NCBI GenBank assembly: GCA_028583405.1
Contig: CM053252.1
Coordinates: 41,062,697 to 41,126,696 of the forward strand
Length of the DNA: 64,000 bases
Direction of reading: 5' to 3'
From: Pogonophryne albipinna
Lineage: Eukaryota > Chordata > Actinopteri > Perciformes > Artedidraconidae
A model generated the notes under the pieces. That model was not told the origin of the DNA. It did not search any database and saw nothing but the letters and a program-made list of their open reading frames with translations. Below, piece after piece: positions 12,181 through 23,719 of the stretch (position 1 is the first letter of the stretch; each line of letters opens with the position of its first letter). Made by a program: the position numbers and the translations under genes.

Positions 12181-12855
12181 GAATAGTCCATTTAGCTTAG
12201 GAACCTTCCTAACGGAGTGAAATGACCCGGAAGTCCCTCAGTGGCAGCCATGATAAGTGCCGTTAGAATTCTCTAGAATCTAGATGATAGAAAAGGAGGT
12301 TTCAAACTTCCTTTATAACCTCCTTTAGCTTAGGAACCACTGGACCTCCCTAACCGAAAGGAGAGGAGAAAATGCTGCCCCACAATGCCTTGCAGCCGCA
12401 GCATTTGACGTCACACAACAGTCGGCCGTTCACGGAAACAAACTATTATGACCGAGAAATTATATCATGAAAGTTACGGTGCTTTGTTTTGAACGTTCAT
12501 CAGTATTATAATCAAAAAGAGAAATATGAACATTAGTTTTTACTGAAATGATCAAAGAAAGTCAACATTTCACTGAGCTGTGTGGGGTTTGTTCAACTTT
12601 TAAAAGATGTTTGAATGGTGATATACACACTGATAGATGTTAAGGACTGACGTTTATAATAAATACATTTGTATTGATTTTAAGATCTTTTCATAGTTCA
12701 TACAATCATACTGGGATCATTTGTATTAATGTAGACCGGAGGGAGAGGGTGACGAGCATAAGTTTCACTTTCCTTTTTTATTTCAATTCCAACTTTGGTC
12801 ATGAAGAATATGTTTCTCTGTTGTCCAGGTTCATAAAGCAAAAAGCAACAGCATC
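12181..12855. other. Mixed repeat remnants, unclassified
   Basis: Contains two GCTTAGGAACC-type words (near 12196 and 12345) and short relic-like segments. I cannot define an element. It may be continuous with 14216-14700 if the 12856-14215 element is removed. Confidence 0.35.
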
Positions 12856-14215
12856 TGGGGCCTCATTTATAAGGGGATATAAGTTTCTACGCAATGTTTG
12901 CGATTTATAAAATACTAACTTGACGGGAAAACGTGCGGTCCTCCACGCAAACTCTAACCCATGCGTACGCACTAAGCACAAAAACGGGAGAGACGAGAAA
13001 CTGCGACACCGTTTGCAGAAGGAAGAATGGAGAGAAATGTGTGGAAATAATACCATAAACAAAATGTTACCTCTCATTTATCATAGATGAAGAATTCATT
13101 TTCACAAATTGATTAAAGCTGATCTTAAAATGATTAAACAAACGCCTGTTTGCGACTCCTCAGTGCACACAAACACATAACTTGGAGAAATAAATATGGA
13201 TATGTTATTTAAAACCACCTCGAATATGTTGTGTTAATGTTATGAAATGTTTTCTCATAAATGATGCGGTAAGCAGGAGGACAGAATTACGTCTAAACTG
13301 AGGCCGTGTTGCATTTCTATAGGTTGTAGATACAAGCATGGTTTCATATACTATCACGTTTAATCATGTTTTATGCCGTTTGCCAAGACTTGATAAGTCG
13401 CTCGTAAAACACAGGAGGTATGGAAACTAAGAACACCATATGTGGTCAATTGTACAGCTAATATAACACAACACATTAGTTGTATTTCCTTTAACTGGTG
13501 GATATAGAGTTGCTGAGGGGGGGGGCGGGGTGTTGAGATGCACAGGCTGCAGTGGAGACGCTGCGCACAGCTGATCGACAGCTGGGACACAAACCACCAA
13601 ATACAAAAACATAATTCAGATCCAGTCGTCATGACTCCACTCCGGAGGGATTCCCCGATCATTTCTTACAGTTTCTCATCAAGGAGGGGGTCTCCTGTCC
13701 CCGGTACAAACACACTGCCTGAGGAAGGCGATGTGTATTGTTTTTGTCATTAACCTTTTTCGGACCACTTATTTATTTATTTTGGTGACGATCCGACCTC
13801 CATGCTGCTACTCTGGTTCAAACTGCATCCACCAAACAATATGATTTATCTCAACCTCCCCAAAATAACCAAAATCTGACACGGTGTGAGATGTCTTTTT
13901 TAGCTGTTCTGTCGTCATTTCCTGCGATCTTCTTCATAAAGTCAGTCAGAATGAATGAATGGGCGTTTCTTTGACTATTTATAGGCAAATATGGGCGTTA
14001 CGTGAAGCCCGCAAAAGCTGCACCGCATTTCGAGTCGAATGTGATTTATAAAGGGAAACCGGCGTAGGAAGTGCCGTACGCACTTTCCTCGCCGGTACGC
14101 AATGTTTTGTGAATCGGAACATTTTGGAACATTTCTGTACCTATTTTTTGGATTTCTACTACGTAAGCAACCTTCCCACGTGAATCCTACGCACGGCGTT
14201 ATAAATCAGGCCCCA
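12856..14215. mobile_element. Non-autonomous DNA transposon, TGGGGCCT..ATTTATAA termini
   Basis: The left end TGGGGCCTCATTTATAA and the right end TTATAAATCAGGCCCCA are 17-bp inverted repeats with one mismatch. ACGCAATGTTT..GATTTATAA near the left and AACATTTT..GTACGCAATG near the right give further subterminal symmetry. No clear TSD is seen (AGCAT on the left, GAGCA on the right), so the superfamily is left open. Chance ORFs inside (for example 13662-13360) show no domain. Confidence 0.72.
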
Positions 14216-14761
14216 GAGCACGGTGCAGTCTCTAGATGAGTTTACAGTAGTCCCTCGTTCTTATTAAACATCCATGTTGTAGTCCGCTGTATAGAAAACT
14301 GTAGTTTCCATAGTTTCCCCACAGCAGCAGACGCACATTCATGACGTCCGCTGGCGCATCATAAACACGTCGGATAGTGAAAGTGCATTCGGATTCTCGA
14401 AAGTACCGCAGTCTCTTCTCTTAAGTCCTTTTGAATTCTCCTATCCACTATCCCTTAACCCCGTGACGTTTCACTCAGAGGTCAAGGAATACGAGATAGG
14501 GTTAGACGAGGAGCTGATTTTTGGATTATCCGACCACAACCCCTGTGTATCTGAGCCGCAGCGACACGGACTGATTCAGAGCAGGTTCTTCTGCTGTTGG
14601 TTCTGGACTGGTGTTCTTGTGTTGGTGGATAAAGCAGACTGCTCCGTGTTTGGTGTCGCTGTGACGTCTGTTCCCTGATCTCTGCGTCACCGACCGATTT
14701 GATATTAAAGTGACAGAAAAAAAAACGTTATTGGAAAGCCGCGGCCATACAATCAGGAAGC
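14216..14761. other. Relic sequence flanking a hAT insertion, unclassified
   Basis: Includes GCATTCGGATTCTCGAAAG and CACTATCCCTTAACCCC words that I associate with fish repeats, but no boundaries can be set. Confidence 0.35.
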
Positions 14762-14823
14762 AACGTTACCAGGGGCGTTTCCTGGACCTGGAAACATTCG
14801 GGGCTTAGCCCACAGTTCATTAA

Positions 14824-15250
14824 AGGGGACCTATCATGCAAAATGCACTTTTGTACATCTTTTATACATGAATATGTGTCCCCGGTGTTCCAGGGAACTC
14901 ACCAAGTGTCAGAAAACACAACCCTCTCTCTTTTCCTCCATACCCAAATCTCTAAAAACGGGGCTGCAACGGATCTGATACAGACTGATCCAGATTTGAA
15001 TTATTTTCGACGTCACAAAAGTGGTGCTCCGCTTAGTGGTCAATTCTCCACCTATCAGGGGAATGGGAGGTTGGGCCACGGCCGGCCATTGCCGCTCGAA
15101 AGCGCTGGAGACGCTCTAGTACATATGCCAGGCCTGTAAGTGGCGCTGTAGTCTGCCACAAAAGCAGCGAAGAAGACTTCCCTTGCATGGTTGCCATGGT
15201 TGCCCTTCTGTTTATTCTCCGCTGTGGCTCTTTTTCTCCCTCCCCGAGGC
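14824..15250. mobile_element. piggyBac-like MITE left part (AGGGGACCTATCATGC)
   Basis: TTAA at 14820-14823 followed by AGGGGACCTATCATGCAAAA is the same terminal pattern as the TTAA-flanked MITEs at 11512, 33161 and 57170. No right terminus was found, so the end is approximate and the copy is taken as truncated. Confidence 0.55.
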
Positions 15251-15550
15251 AAGCGTTTGCTCCTGCTGCTGTAATTCAATGCAATCCCTCCCCGTCGAGG
15301 CAAGCACTGTAATTCTCTCCGGTTAGTCCACTAGCAGATGACAAACATCCACCTCTCCGCCTCTTCCAAGGAACGAGGGGACCGTGCGGCAAAGTTTCAG
15401 TGAGATTTTTTTTCCGCCGGAAAAGTGCCGGTCAAGGGTCTTCTTTGTTATTTATTGAGCTTTAAAACAAATGAATAATGACTCTATATAATCATATAAG
15501 AATAAAACACGGAGGACGGAGATCTCTTTTTCTCCCCCTCCTCTGACAGC

Positions 15551-15944
15551 CAGGGGGGGGTGTGTTAGTGGATCACCGGAGCTGTATTAGATTAACATCT
15601 ACACATGCTTATTGTAGTTGTAAGTGCACTGCCTTGCGGCCTGAAGCACCATCCTTGGAGCATAGGCCTATGTGTGGGCTGGACCTGTATTTTTCAGGAA
15701 AGGAGTGAGCAGAGGGTAGAGTTGTCGATTCTTGTTCTGTTTTCAGTGACTATCTGCCTCACCCTCTCAGACTTTCAGTTGCTTGGTGTAGCTGTATTAA
15801 AGTCCGAGTGGAAACAGTCGTGAGTAAATCTGATTTTGTCAGAAATCGGGAGAAATGCGGGAGAAATATGACCCCGGGAGGAAACTGGGAGAGGGCAATG
15901 AAATCGGGAGTCTCCCGCGAAAATCGGGAGGGTTGGCAAGTATG
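15551..15944 (-). mobile_element. hAT MITE of the CATACTTGCCAACC family, truncated
   Basis: In reverse complement it starts CATACTTGCCAACCCTCCCG (from 15944) and follows the complete copy at 60887-61292 to about 15551. The last 70 or so bases, including the far terminus, are missing. Confidence 0.75.
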
Positions 15945-15969
15945 CTCCCCACACGCACAAACACAGTAC

Positions 15970-16290
15970 ACCCGGGACTGTTACAATGAAGGCTCGATAA
16001 TCAGCTCACGGCATATAGGCAGGGGTAAAGTGCTATTTTTTATGGGTGGGGGGCGGACCTCACCTCCTCTAGGGGGGTCCTCACCTCCTTTAGGTCCTCA
16101 CCTCCTCTCCGTGTCCGGGGGCATGCTCCCCCGGGAAGATTTTTTTTAAAATATTGAAATTAAAAGCATCAATCTGGTGCACTTTGAGAGCAACATTAAG
16201 AGATATGGATACATCTCTCAACAGATATGAAACAGAACTGTAAGCAGATGTTCTTTTTCTTTATGGATATTTTACAAATCACTCCCCTGA
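15970..16290 (+). repeat. Dispersed repeat segment (copy of 10407-10720 family)
   Basis: Carries GGGTAAAGTGCTATTTTTTA, CCGGGGGCATGCTCCCCCGG and ATCAATCTGGTGCACTTTGA in the same order as 35575-35790 and inverted relative to 10407-10720. Confidence 0.65.
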
Positions 16291-16929
16291 GACTGTGTAC
16301 TGTAAGGTAGCTTCTAGCTTCATGTCGAACACTGACAGTAAGTCAACATTTCCCAGAGAGCTTTCTTTGAAATCACCAGGTAACGCTAAAAAACATAACA
16401 TTTATATTGTATGACTAAGTGTTAATTTAATATATCTGGCTAGCTATAGCTACTTGCTAACGGTTTAGCTTACCCCCGCGATTCAAAGTAACGTCAACGT
16501 AGCTGTAATTTATGCTTTGCTTACATGTTTGCATATCTTGGAAGTTGACTGACATTTACATACCTTGTTCACCTGGCTCAAGTGGTGGCTCTGGGGTTGT
16601 TGTGTGAGCCACCACTTGAGAATTGTCGTCTTTTTTAAGGAAATATGTCCATCTTCAAAAACTCTGAGTCCGACTGACAGTTTAAACATTGTCACAGGAT
16701 AAGGTACCTGTCAGCCAATAAGACACGTTTATTTCCATGCAACTCTCTGGTGATTGGTCTGGTGTCTTGCCTCTGTTGCATTCACTGAACACGGGAAATT
16801 ACAATCCTGCCGTCCTCTCTAGTGTCATGATGAGGTTCAGGTAAAGCACGGTGAATGTATTATATTATTGAGGGAGAATTGTCCGGGGCTAAAGAAAAAA
16901 GCCCTGGCCCAGGCCAGGTGACGCGCCTG

Positions 16930-17037
16930 AACGTTACTACGCTATAATCGATTATGTTCTGTCACTGCATCGATGCAAAATCGTCCACATCCGCATCACG
17001 ATGCATCGTAGAAACGATTAATTTCAACACCCCTAAT
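16930..17037. mobile_element. Right end of another hAT-like element (TAGGGGTGTTGAAATTAATCG)
   Basis: The sequence ending ACGATTAATTTCAACACCCCTA resembles a fish hAT terminus containing ATGCATCG repeats. Its left partner is not visible; the element at 14770-16929 interrupts this one. Confidence 0.5.
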
Positions 17038-17144
17038 GTATATAGCCTTTCTTCTCCTGCCTGTCTGTGAAATCGCATTGCTATTTCATAGATTACATAA
17101 TTCAATAACACATCCAACTGCGTCTCGGCTGCATATATATAAGG

Positions 17145-18462
17145 TACGGTGGCCCTGAAGTGCAAGACACCACAGCATTTCAGAAAACACGGCAGCATTT
17201 CAGAAAACACGGCAGCATTTCAGAAAACGCCGCAGCATTTCAGAAAACGCCACAGCATTTCACATTGGACGGAAAGGGTATTCCTTTAGGAGAACACTTC
17301 TTGTTTGTGATTGGACAGAGCCAGCCAGAGAAGCACTGCTGTGATTGGTTGTTTTTGCTGCCAGTCAAGAAATGACGCTTCGTGATTGGTCAACACCCGA
17401 CAGCGAAATATGTCCCAATGGTCTCAACACATCAGCCGTTAGCATATACTCAGAGCTCACAGCTCCTCATATCTGTTCAGAAACTGGACACAAGTTAAAC
17501 AAGTACAAACCACAGACTGTCTGTGTCATGGCGAATACAGTCGCTGGTTTATTTATGTCTGTATGACGTTGTTGTGAGTGTGGACGGAGCAGCTACAGGT
17601 TAGTTTAGCCTGATGGGTCCGATTCCATTCAGAAAACACGCATTTTAAAAGTTTTTCACCTGCCGTCTGTCTGCAGACTTGTCAGAGTGTTAATTCATGG
17701 TTTTTACTAACCGGTATCAGTAGTTACTTCGGCATCACGTTGAAACGTGTATTACAATTAAATCACGGTCAAATATGTTCATTTTGTTGTAGTTGGTATC
17801 TCCCATAGGATTTACATGGAGATACGCCCCGCCCCCTCTCCAGCGCCTCTTGTTTGAATGACAGGAGCAAACACAGCTGACAGCCGCGGTGAAACTCGAG
17901 CGATTAGAGCGATGCGAATATTGGGGAGTCTACCATAGTATTTACATGGAGATAAGCCCCTTAAAAACCATGAATTAATAAAGCATTAATTCTGTGTTTA
18001 CTCCTGTCATTCAAACAAGACGCTGGAGAGGGGGCGGGGCGTATGTCCATGAATCGGATCGATCGGGCTAAACTAACCTGTAGCTGCTCCGTCCACACTC
18101 ACAACGTCATACAGACATAAATAAAGCAGCGACTGTATTCACCATGACACAGGCAGTCTGTGTTTTGTACATGTTGAACTTTTGTCCAGTTTCTGAACAG
18201 ATATGAGGAGCTGTGAGCTCTGAGTGTGTGCTAACAGCTAACGGCTGATGTGTTGGGCCAATCACGCAGCGTCATTTCTTGACTGGCAGCAAAAACAACC
18301 AATCACAGCAGTGCTTCTATGGCTGGCTCTGTCCAATCACAAACAAGAAGTGTTCTCCCTAAGGAATACCCTTTCCGTCCAATGTAAAATGCTGTAGTGT
18401 TTTGTGAAATGCTGTGGCGTTTTGTGAAATGCTGTGGTGTCTTGCACTTCAGGGCCACCGTA
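17145..18462. mobile_element. Near-palindromic element, TACGGTGGCCCTG termini, 6-bp TSD
   Basis: Both ends are TACGGTGGCCCTGAAGTGC in inverted orientation, and the arms remain complementary for roughly 480 bases, covering the CAGCATTTCA tandem units, GACGGAAAGGGTATTCC, GATTGGTTGTTTTTGCTGCC and CGGAGCAGCTACAGGTTAG. ATAAGG flanks both sides (17139-17144 and 18463-18468). The inner region is also partly palindromic (ATTTACATGGAGATA, GGGGCGGGGCGTA). No coding potential is seen. Transposition by a transposase in trans is inferred. Confidence 0.85.
17172..17262. repeat. 20-bp tandem repeat in left arm
   Basis: Five CAGCATTTCA starts at 20-bp spacing joined by GAAAACRCSG; the opposite arm (about 18387-18445) has only three. 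Confidence 0.9.
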
Positions 18463-18468
18463 ATAAGG

Positions 18469-21400
18469 ACACAGAAACGTTTTCAAAGTCCTGCTCGTTT
18501 AGAAGTTGACATGGCCTTTCAATTATAGTTCTCCTGTCACAATAAACACGTTAAATGACGGATTGCTTTTATTTTCTGTATTAGATTTTTGCCAAGGGAA
18601 GTGCAGATTTAAAAAAAATCCAAATGTACCATTTGTATGTATTTAAAAGGATAATATGGATAGATTGGCCTTATTAAAATTATCAAAAGAATGCTCCCGA
18701 AAAGTATCTTCCTAAAAACATCTGCTGACTTAATGCCTTTTCTTTTGCATTGCCATAAGTGTCCAGCTGTAGCTATGGAACGGACACATTTAAAGGTGTA
18801 ACTCTGATTGGCGGGACTGAGTTAATGCTCTTTACTCACCACAGATTAAAAATTGAGTGAAATCTCCAGAAATACATCCAGAGCTGAGTGTATTCCAGAG
18901 AGGTGCAGGCTGGCCCCAGGCTGTACCTCTCCAACAAACCTTTGAGGCTGCAGATATTTATAATCACCAAATGAGTGAGCGTCTGTGTGGCTACTGCAGA
19001 GAGAGAGCGTTACCCCCCCACCCAGTGGATTTCATTTCATTGATTTTTTCCTTTTACTTATTGCTTTAAGCTACTTAGATTGTGTCAGTAAAGCCTGGAG
19101 GCAGAGAGCAGGCCTTTAATTAGAAAGATTAAAAGAGATTAAGTCATTATGGTGAACAATATTGAAGACAATGTTTTTCCAGATCTTTCTGGCTGTAGGA
19201 GTGACCAATAGCTTAGTGCATGGCTGTATTCTAATTCAGTTTGATCAGATAGGGATATTATTGTGTTTCAGTAGCAGCAAGTTAACAAGGAATAACAATA
19301 ATAAGTTAAGGACAAATAATCAAGAATGTCTTTATTTAGCCTTAACTGTGTTTGCAGAAAGGAAAAAGGCAACAACTTGGTAAACATGCAGTGTTAATAA
19401 ACCAGAATATATATTTTTTGGTTGTTTTAGGAAATGCGCGTATTTGCTTTGTTGTAGAGATATGAAAAGACTGATAACGCATTTTATGTCTGTTTTGGTA
19501 AAAGTTCAACTACAGCCAACAGCTGCCTGAATTAGCTTAGCATAAAGATTGGAAACAGGGAAACTACTCTAGCTAAACCAAATGCTTAAACAATCTAACT
19601 ACCAGCATCTATACATCACAACAAATGTTGAGGAGGGTTTATTTCCAGACCAGTTCTTTTCTGCACTGGTTGCCTTGGCAGCTGTTTTCAGCCAGGAAAT
19701 ACTTCACCACATATAACCCCTTTTACAATTGTTTTACACATGAGATACAACATGTTAATTGGTAAGTGTCAGAGGTGCTGATGTTGTTATAATTACCCAA
19801 ACCTCACCCTGGAAACGTATCTGTGCTGCTAGTTCTCATTTGCTTTCATTACTGTATGTATATTATCTTTAAACCCAGGTAGCTGCATAGCAGGAGACAC
19901 ATGATAGTGTGACATGCTCTGAGTCTGCTGACATTAGGATGAGTGGAGACTGTAATACATGTGCCCTGGGCTGCAATACATTCATCAATTTAGCACCCCT
20001 ATAAACTGAAGCAAAATCATGTTTTAATGGAATCGCAACCCCAATATTTGAGAGTAAATTCACCCCCCTACTTTCTACAACCACACACAAACCCCCCTGA
20101 CTTTATTCTAAGAAGGATTCGCAACCCCAAGTTAGGATATGATATGATATTATTTGTGCTATGTCGGGACAAAGGGGCCTTGTTTCCACAGTAGCCGGAA
20201 TTCAGACCAATTAGAAACTGAGCTTTGATGGATTTAAAAAAAATACATATTCTCTGTCATGTAGAAAACCTGAACGGAGTGAAGAAACATTTCTTCGGTG
20301 CAATGGATGTTATTTTGAATATTTCGTTTGACTCAACCTTTAGAAAAACGTCTGATATGTGTCAGCAGGGGACACAGAGATAAACAGGCAGGGAGCCGCG
20401 GTGCCATGCAGAGGGAAAGAGCTCTGTGATTAGACAGACCCAGAAGGAGACTATTGGCTGGTGAACTTTAGCGTCTACTGATTAATGCCGCTGTAGAGAA
20501 CGTGTTGCAGAAACCTTTAGCCCAGACCTTTACGTCAGCGCGGCCTGAGGGGGGCAGCGGGAGAGAAAACCTGATGTTTACTGGAGTGTCCCCGAATCAG
20601 ACAAGCTCTCTGCTCTTCAGTTACACCTGCACACACTGAGGACTGAGGGGAGGGGGGGGGGGGGGGGGGGGGGTCATACACTGTGGTGTATCATTGCATT
20701 ACACACACAACTTTTGACAGCTTATTATTCAAAATAACTAAACACTGCAGCTTTGAGTCCAAAAAGAGGAACATATAGACTGTAGAAAAATGAAATTATG
20801 CCTAACTTGATTCTTATATCATAACTTTTACCATTCAAACCATGTCTTACCATTTAAACAACCAGTAGAAGATGAAGTATTCAGATATTTTTGCTGAAGT
20901 ATAAGACCAATTCTTGTAGTAAGAGAATTAAAATATACTCAATGGGGCAAAAGAAAAGTGCATACTGCAGAATGAATCGCCTGGAAGAAGGGCAGAAGGG
21001 GAACAGTGAACCTGGGTATGGGGCAGTGCTGGAGCGTGGGTCATAGGACTGATGAACTATGGGAGGGGGTGTGGGCGGAGCTTGGCCACACGGGGAAACT
21101 GGAGACTGGAGTCAGGGGCGAGCCCTCTGTCCGGCCGATTCTGATTTCTTTCTGAGAACTGTTTTTGACAGCATACACTCATATTTAAGTACCTTTTCTT
21201 TAATGGAAAAAAATAATGCAACTGTATATTCACTATAAACAAATGACATATTCTCCAAAACTAAACCAAGTAATGCAACCTTCTCTCACTTAAACACATT
21301 CTGATTCTGAATTGCAGTATATCCCAAATACAGGAGATTTAACAAGTCTGTTTAAAACGCTTTTCAATTATAAACAGCTTCGTGTTTTTGCATTTGGCTG

Positions 21401-22252
21401 GGATGATGCAACACAGTGGGAGCTGAACTTCACAAATTGCAAAGATACAACACTGGAGAACTCTGAAGAACACTGACATGCATATACAGTAGTGTGTGTG
21501 GGCGGTAAACCATCACGTGTCAATTTGACCAACGAAAGACTCTGAGAGTCCTGACAGATCAGCTGTCAGATCGATGGTTGCGTCTATACTCTCATGGCGG
21601 GGGGGGGTGCTGTCCCCTCCACTGGGTCGCATCAGATGAGTGAACCTCAAAGAGTGGGGGGTCATCGCTGTGTGCCTCTCTGACCAGCCGCCCCCCCCCC
21701 CCCAGCAGAGCTATTGACGGAGTGAAGAATCCCTCCCCCTGGTAAAGGAGGTCAACACCTCGTGATGAGGATGAGGGATGAAGAGCTGTCTGCTCCTGAA
21801 GAGGCGGGTTATCTGATTTCCAGACAGAACTCTAAAATACGTGTTTGTCACACATTATTAGGCACATCTATTGTTTTCAATGCAGCCCTCAGTATCTCAT
21901 TATTCATTCTCCCACATTTAGAGTTTTAATGAAGTGACAAATTGAGAAATATAATAAGACCACATAATGTTTAAAGGCATTTGCATTCAGGGAAAAGAGG
22001 CCATGGCTGCATGGAAATGTAATGAATATTAAATTAAAATATGATATTATTTTCTTGTTAGCAGCCTTGTGTTAATAAAAGGGAGCTATGGGAAGGCTTT
22101 TTTAAGAGGGTATCATTAAGAAGTTGTATTTACATTTTACTGTTCATTAAAAAATACGTTTTATTAAACAATGCTTTGACAGAAGGTCGTTTTCACTGTG
22201 CTGGGTGTGGACCCTGTCCACTGTTTCTCTTTATTTATATATTCTTGGCAGT
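18469..22252. other. Largely unrecognised; low-complexity tracts only
   Basis: No terminal repeats or coding domains recognised over 3.8 kb. A TTAGCTTAGCATAAAGATTGG segment (about 19533-19570) resembles a common fish repeat word. A poly-G run lies at 20647-20673 and shorter G/C runs at 21598-21608 and 21689-21703. Possibly host intergenic or intronic DNA. Confidence 0.45.
20647..20673. repeat. Poly-G tract
   Basis: A run of about 23-27 G with one A near its start; it could form G-quadruplex and is prone to length error in assembly. Confidence 0.9.
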
Positions 22253-22256
22253 TTAA

Positions 22257-23377
22257 AGGTGGGGTAGGTAAGTTTCAGAAACCGGCTCGAGTGCACTAAA
22301 ATTTGAAAGTACACAGCCGAAAAGCCCCTTCCTTCAGACTTCCTTACAGAGCACCTCCTCCAACACACATGAACGCACACATGACTTAGGTTGGCTATAT
22401 AGTTCAGGGGAATTGTAAACCATACAAAACCTGTCCAAGAGAAAAAGAGCGACCACGGCGTCAGATTTCAACTCGGTGTGTATGGGGGTTATTCCCTATC
22501 TTTATTCAAGAGCGTGGTATTTAAATTTGAGAGCATACTTTATTGATTTCCTTCACTCAAACCCTGTCATCGCACCAAAGACAAACCAAAGAGTAACCGC
22601 CCTTACGGGACGCTGTAATAAGTAAAGCGAACGCACCCGCAAGGACACCTGGCCTCCTATTGGTTGAGGGATTTTGACAGGATTGTTGCACAAAAGTTTC
22701 GAGCGCGCAGAGAATAAATCTGAGAGCAGAACAAATCTGTAAACAGCAATATATCTGAGTGCAAGCGTACAGTTTGAGCAGAAGCAGAGCAAAGTGCAAG
22801 CAGGCACTATTTGAGTGCGAGGACAGGGTTTGAGGGAAATAAATACATAAAGTATGCTCTCAAATTTAAATACCACGCTCTTGAATAAAGATAGGGAATA
22901 ACCCCCATAGGTGTGTTGCATCAGTAGTCGCCATCGTTGAAAAGCAACTCCGATATTGACTCTGATTTGAATTCTCCTAGTTTCCACTTTGTTTTTGTTC
23001 CTAATTTGCTCCGTTACATTATTTCTTTTGCCACCAGTAGACGATGTTGAACCTAACTCTGCCATGGTGAAAGTGGCCGCCTGTTGCTGGCGAGTCATTG
23101 AAGTACTGCTGCAATGCACGCCCAATGACGGCACGCCCAATGAGGGCACGAGATACATTTGTGCGTGCACGAGATGGAAGGCTGACAGACAGGGCGGCCG
23201 GCTAAACGGATTGGTCGTACTTTTTACAGTATTACGGCTTCCACAGATGACATTTTTTTATGGATTTTTTGTCAAAGCACTTCAGATATTCATTGCTATC
23301 GGGATGTTAAGAGCATTCCATGGAATTTAACAAAAAGTGTATCTCGAGCCGGTTTCTCAAACTTACCTACCCCACCT
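22257..23377. mobile_element. piggyBac-like composite MITE copy 1 (AGGTGGGGTAGGTAAGTTT ends)
   Basis: TTAA lies at 22253-22256 and 23378-23381. The ends AGGTGGGGTAGGTAAGTTTCAG and AAACTTACCTACCCCACCT are inverted repeats, followed inward by GAAACCGGCTCGAG and its complement. A second insertion (22481-22909) is nested inside. The copy at 26816-27941 is nearly identical, including the nested element. The minus-strand 205-codon frame across this copy runs through both elements and shows no domain. Confidence 0.88.
22481..22909. mobile_element. Near-palindromic element, TATGGGGGTTATTCCC termini, 6-bp TSD (nested)
   Basis: Inverted arms of about 90 bases start TATGGGGGTTATTCCCTATC and end GATAGGGAATAACCCCCATA. 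GGTGTG flanks both sides (22475-22480 and 22910-22915). The same nested element with the same flanks is at 27046-27468. Confidence 0.85.
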
Positions 23378-23719
23378 TTAAGGTGAACTTTATGTTTGCA
23401 AACTTCATGATGTGATGAGGTGCACTTCATTCAGGATAAATTCTTCTTGGGGGAGAACTAACAGGTTTAACTGACACCCCCCTCATTGACAAGCTCCTTG
23501 GTCCAGCCTCTTCATTTTTGCCTCACATATTTGAATATGCATTATTCCATATGATACAATTTGACAATTTTGATTAAGCTAAAATGTTCCAAAATCCATT
23601 TAATCCCAATGTTTATAGACCACTGTCCCCTATTCTGCTTTTTGGGTTTTCCCTTTCCTCTAGGTTTTTGTGCATGTCAATGGTCTACAACAGCTAAAAT
23701 CCCTGTGTTCCCTCCCGAG

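Larger units (their letters stand above)
14770..16929. mobile_element. hAT element, CAGG-GCG termini, exact 8-bp TSD
   Basis: The left end is CAGGGGCGTTTCCTGGACC; the right end read on the other strand is CAGGCGCGTCACCTGGCC. AACGTTAC flanks both sides (14762-14769 and 16930-16937), an exact 8-bp duplication. The interior is a mosaic: a piggyBac-like MITE start (14824), a truncated CATACTTGCC element (15551-15944) and the dispersed segment 15970-16290. A perfect 15-bp hairpin lies at 16577-16620. A minus-strand frame at 16695-16510 (ISLKKTTILKWW) looks like a worn transposase N-terminus, but this is weak. Confidence 0.8.

Noticed and set aside
12799..13662. Minus-strand ORFs of 92 to 100 codons
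   Set aside because: They lie across or inside the TGGGGCCT-ended non-autonomous transposon and have no domain.
17160..17262. Regular 20-bp repeats resembling a CRISPR array
   Set aside because: Units are contiguous without spacers, lie in the arm of a eukaryotic transposon and are mirrored in the other arm.
22553..23170. 205-codon minus-strand ORF (and 136-codon sibling at 27349-27759)
   Set aside because: The frame runs through a nested palindrome and MITE filler, is not kept whole in the sibling copy and shows no domain.
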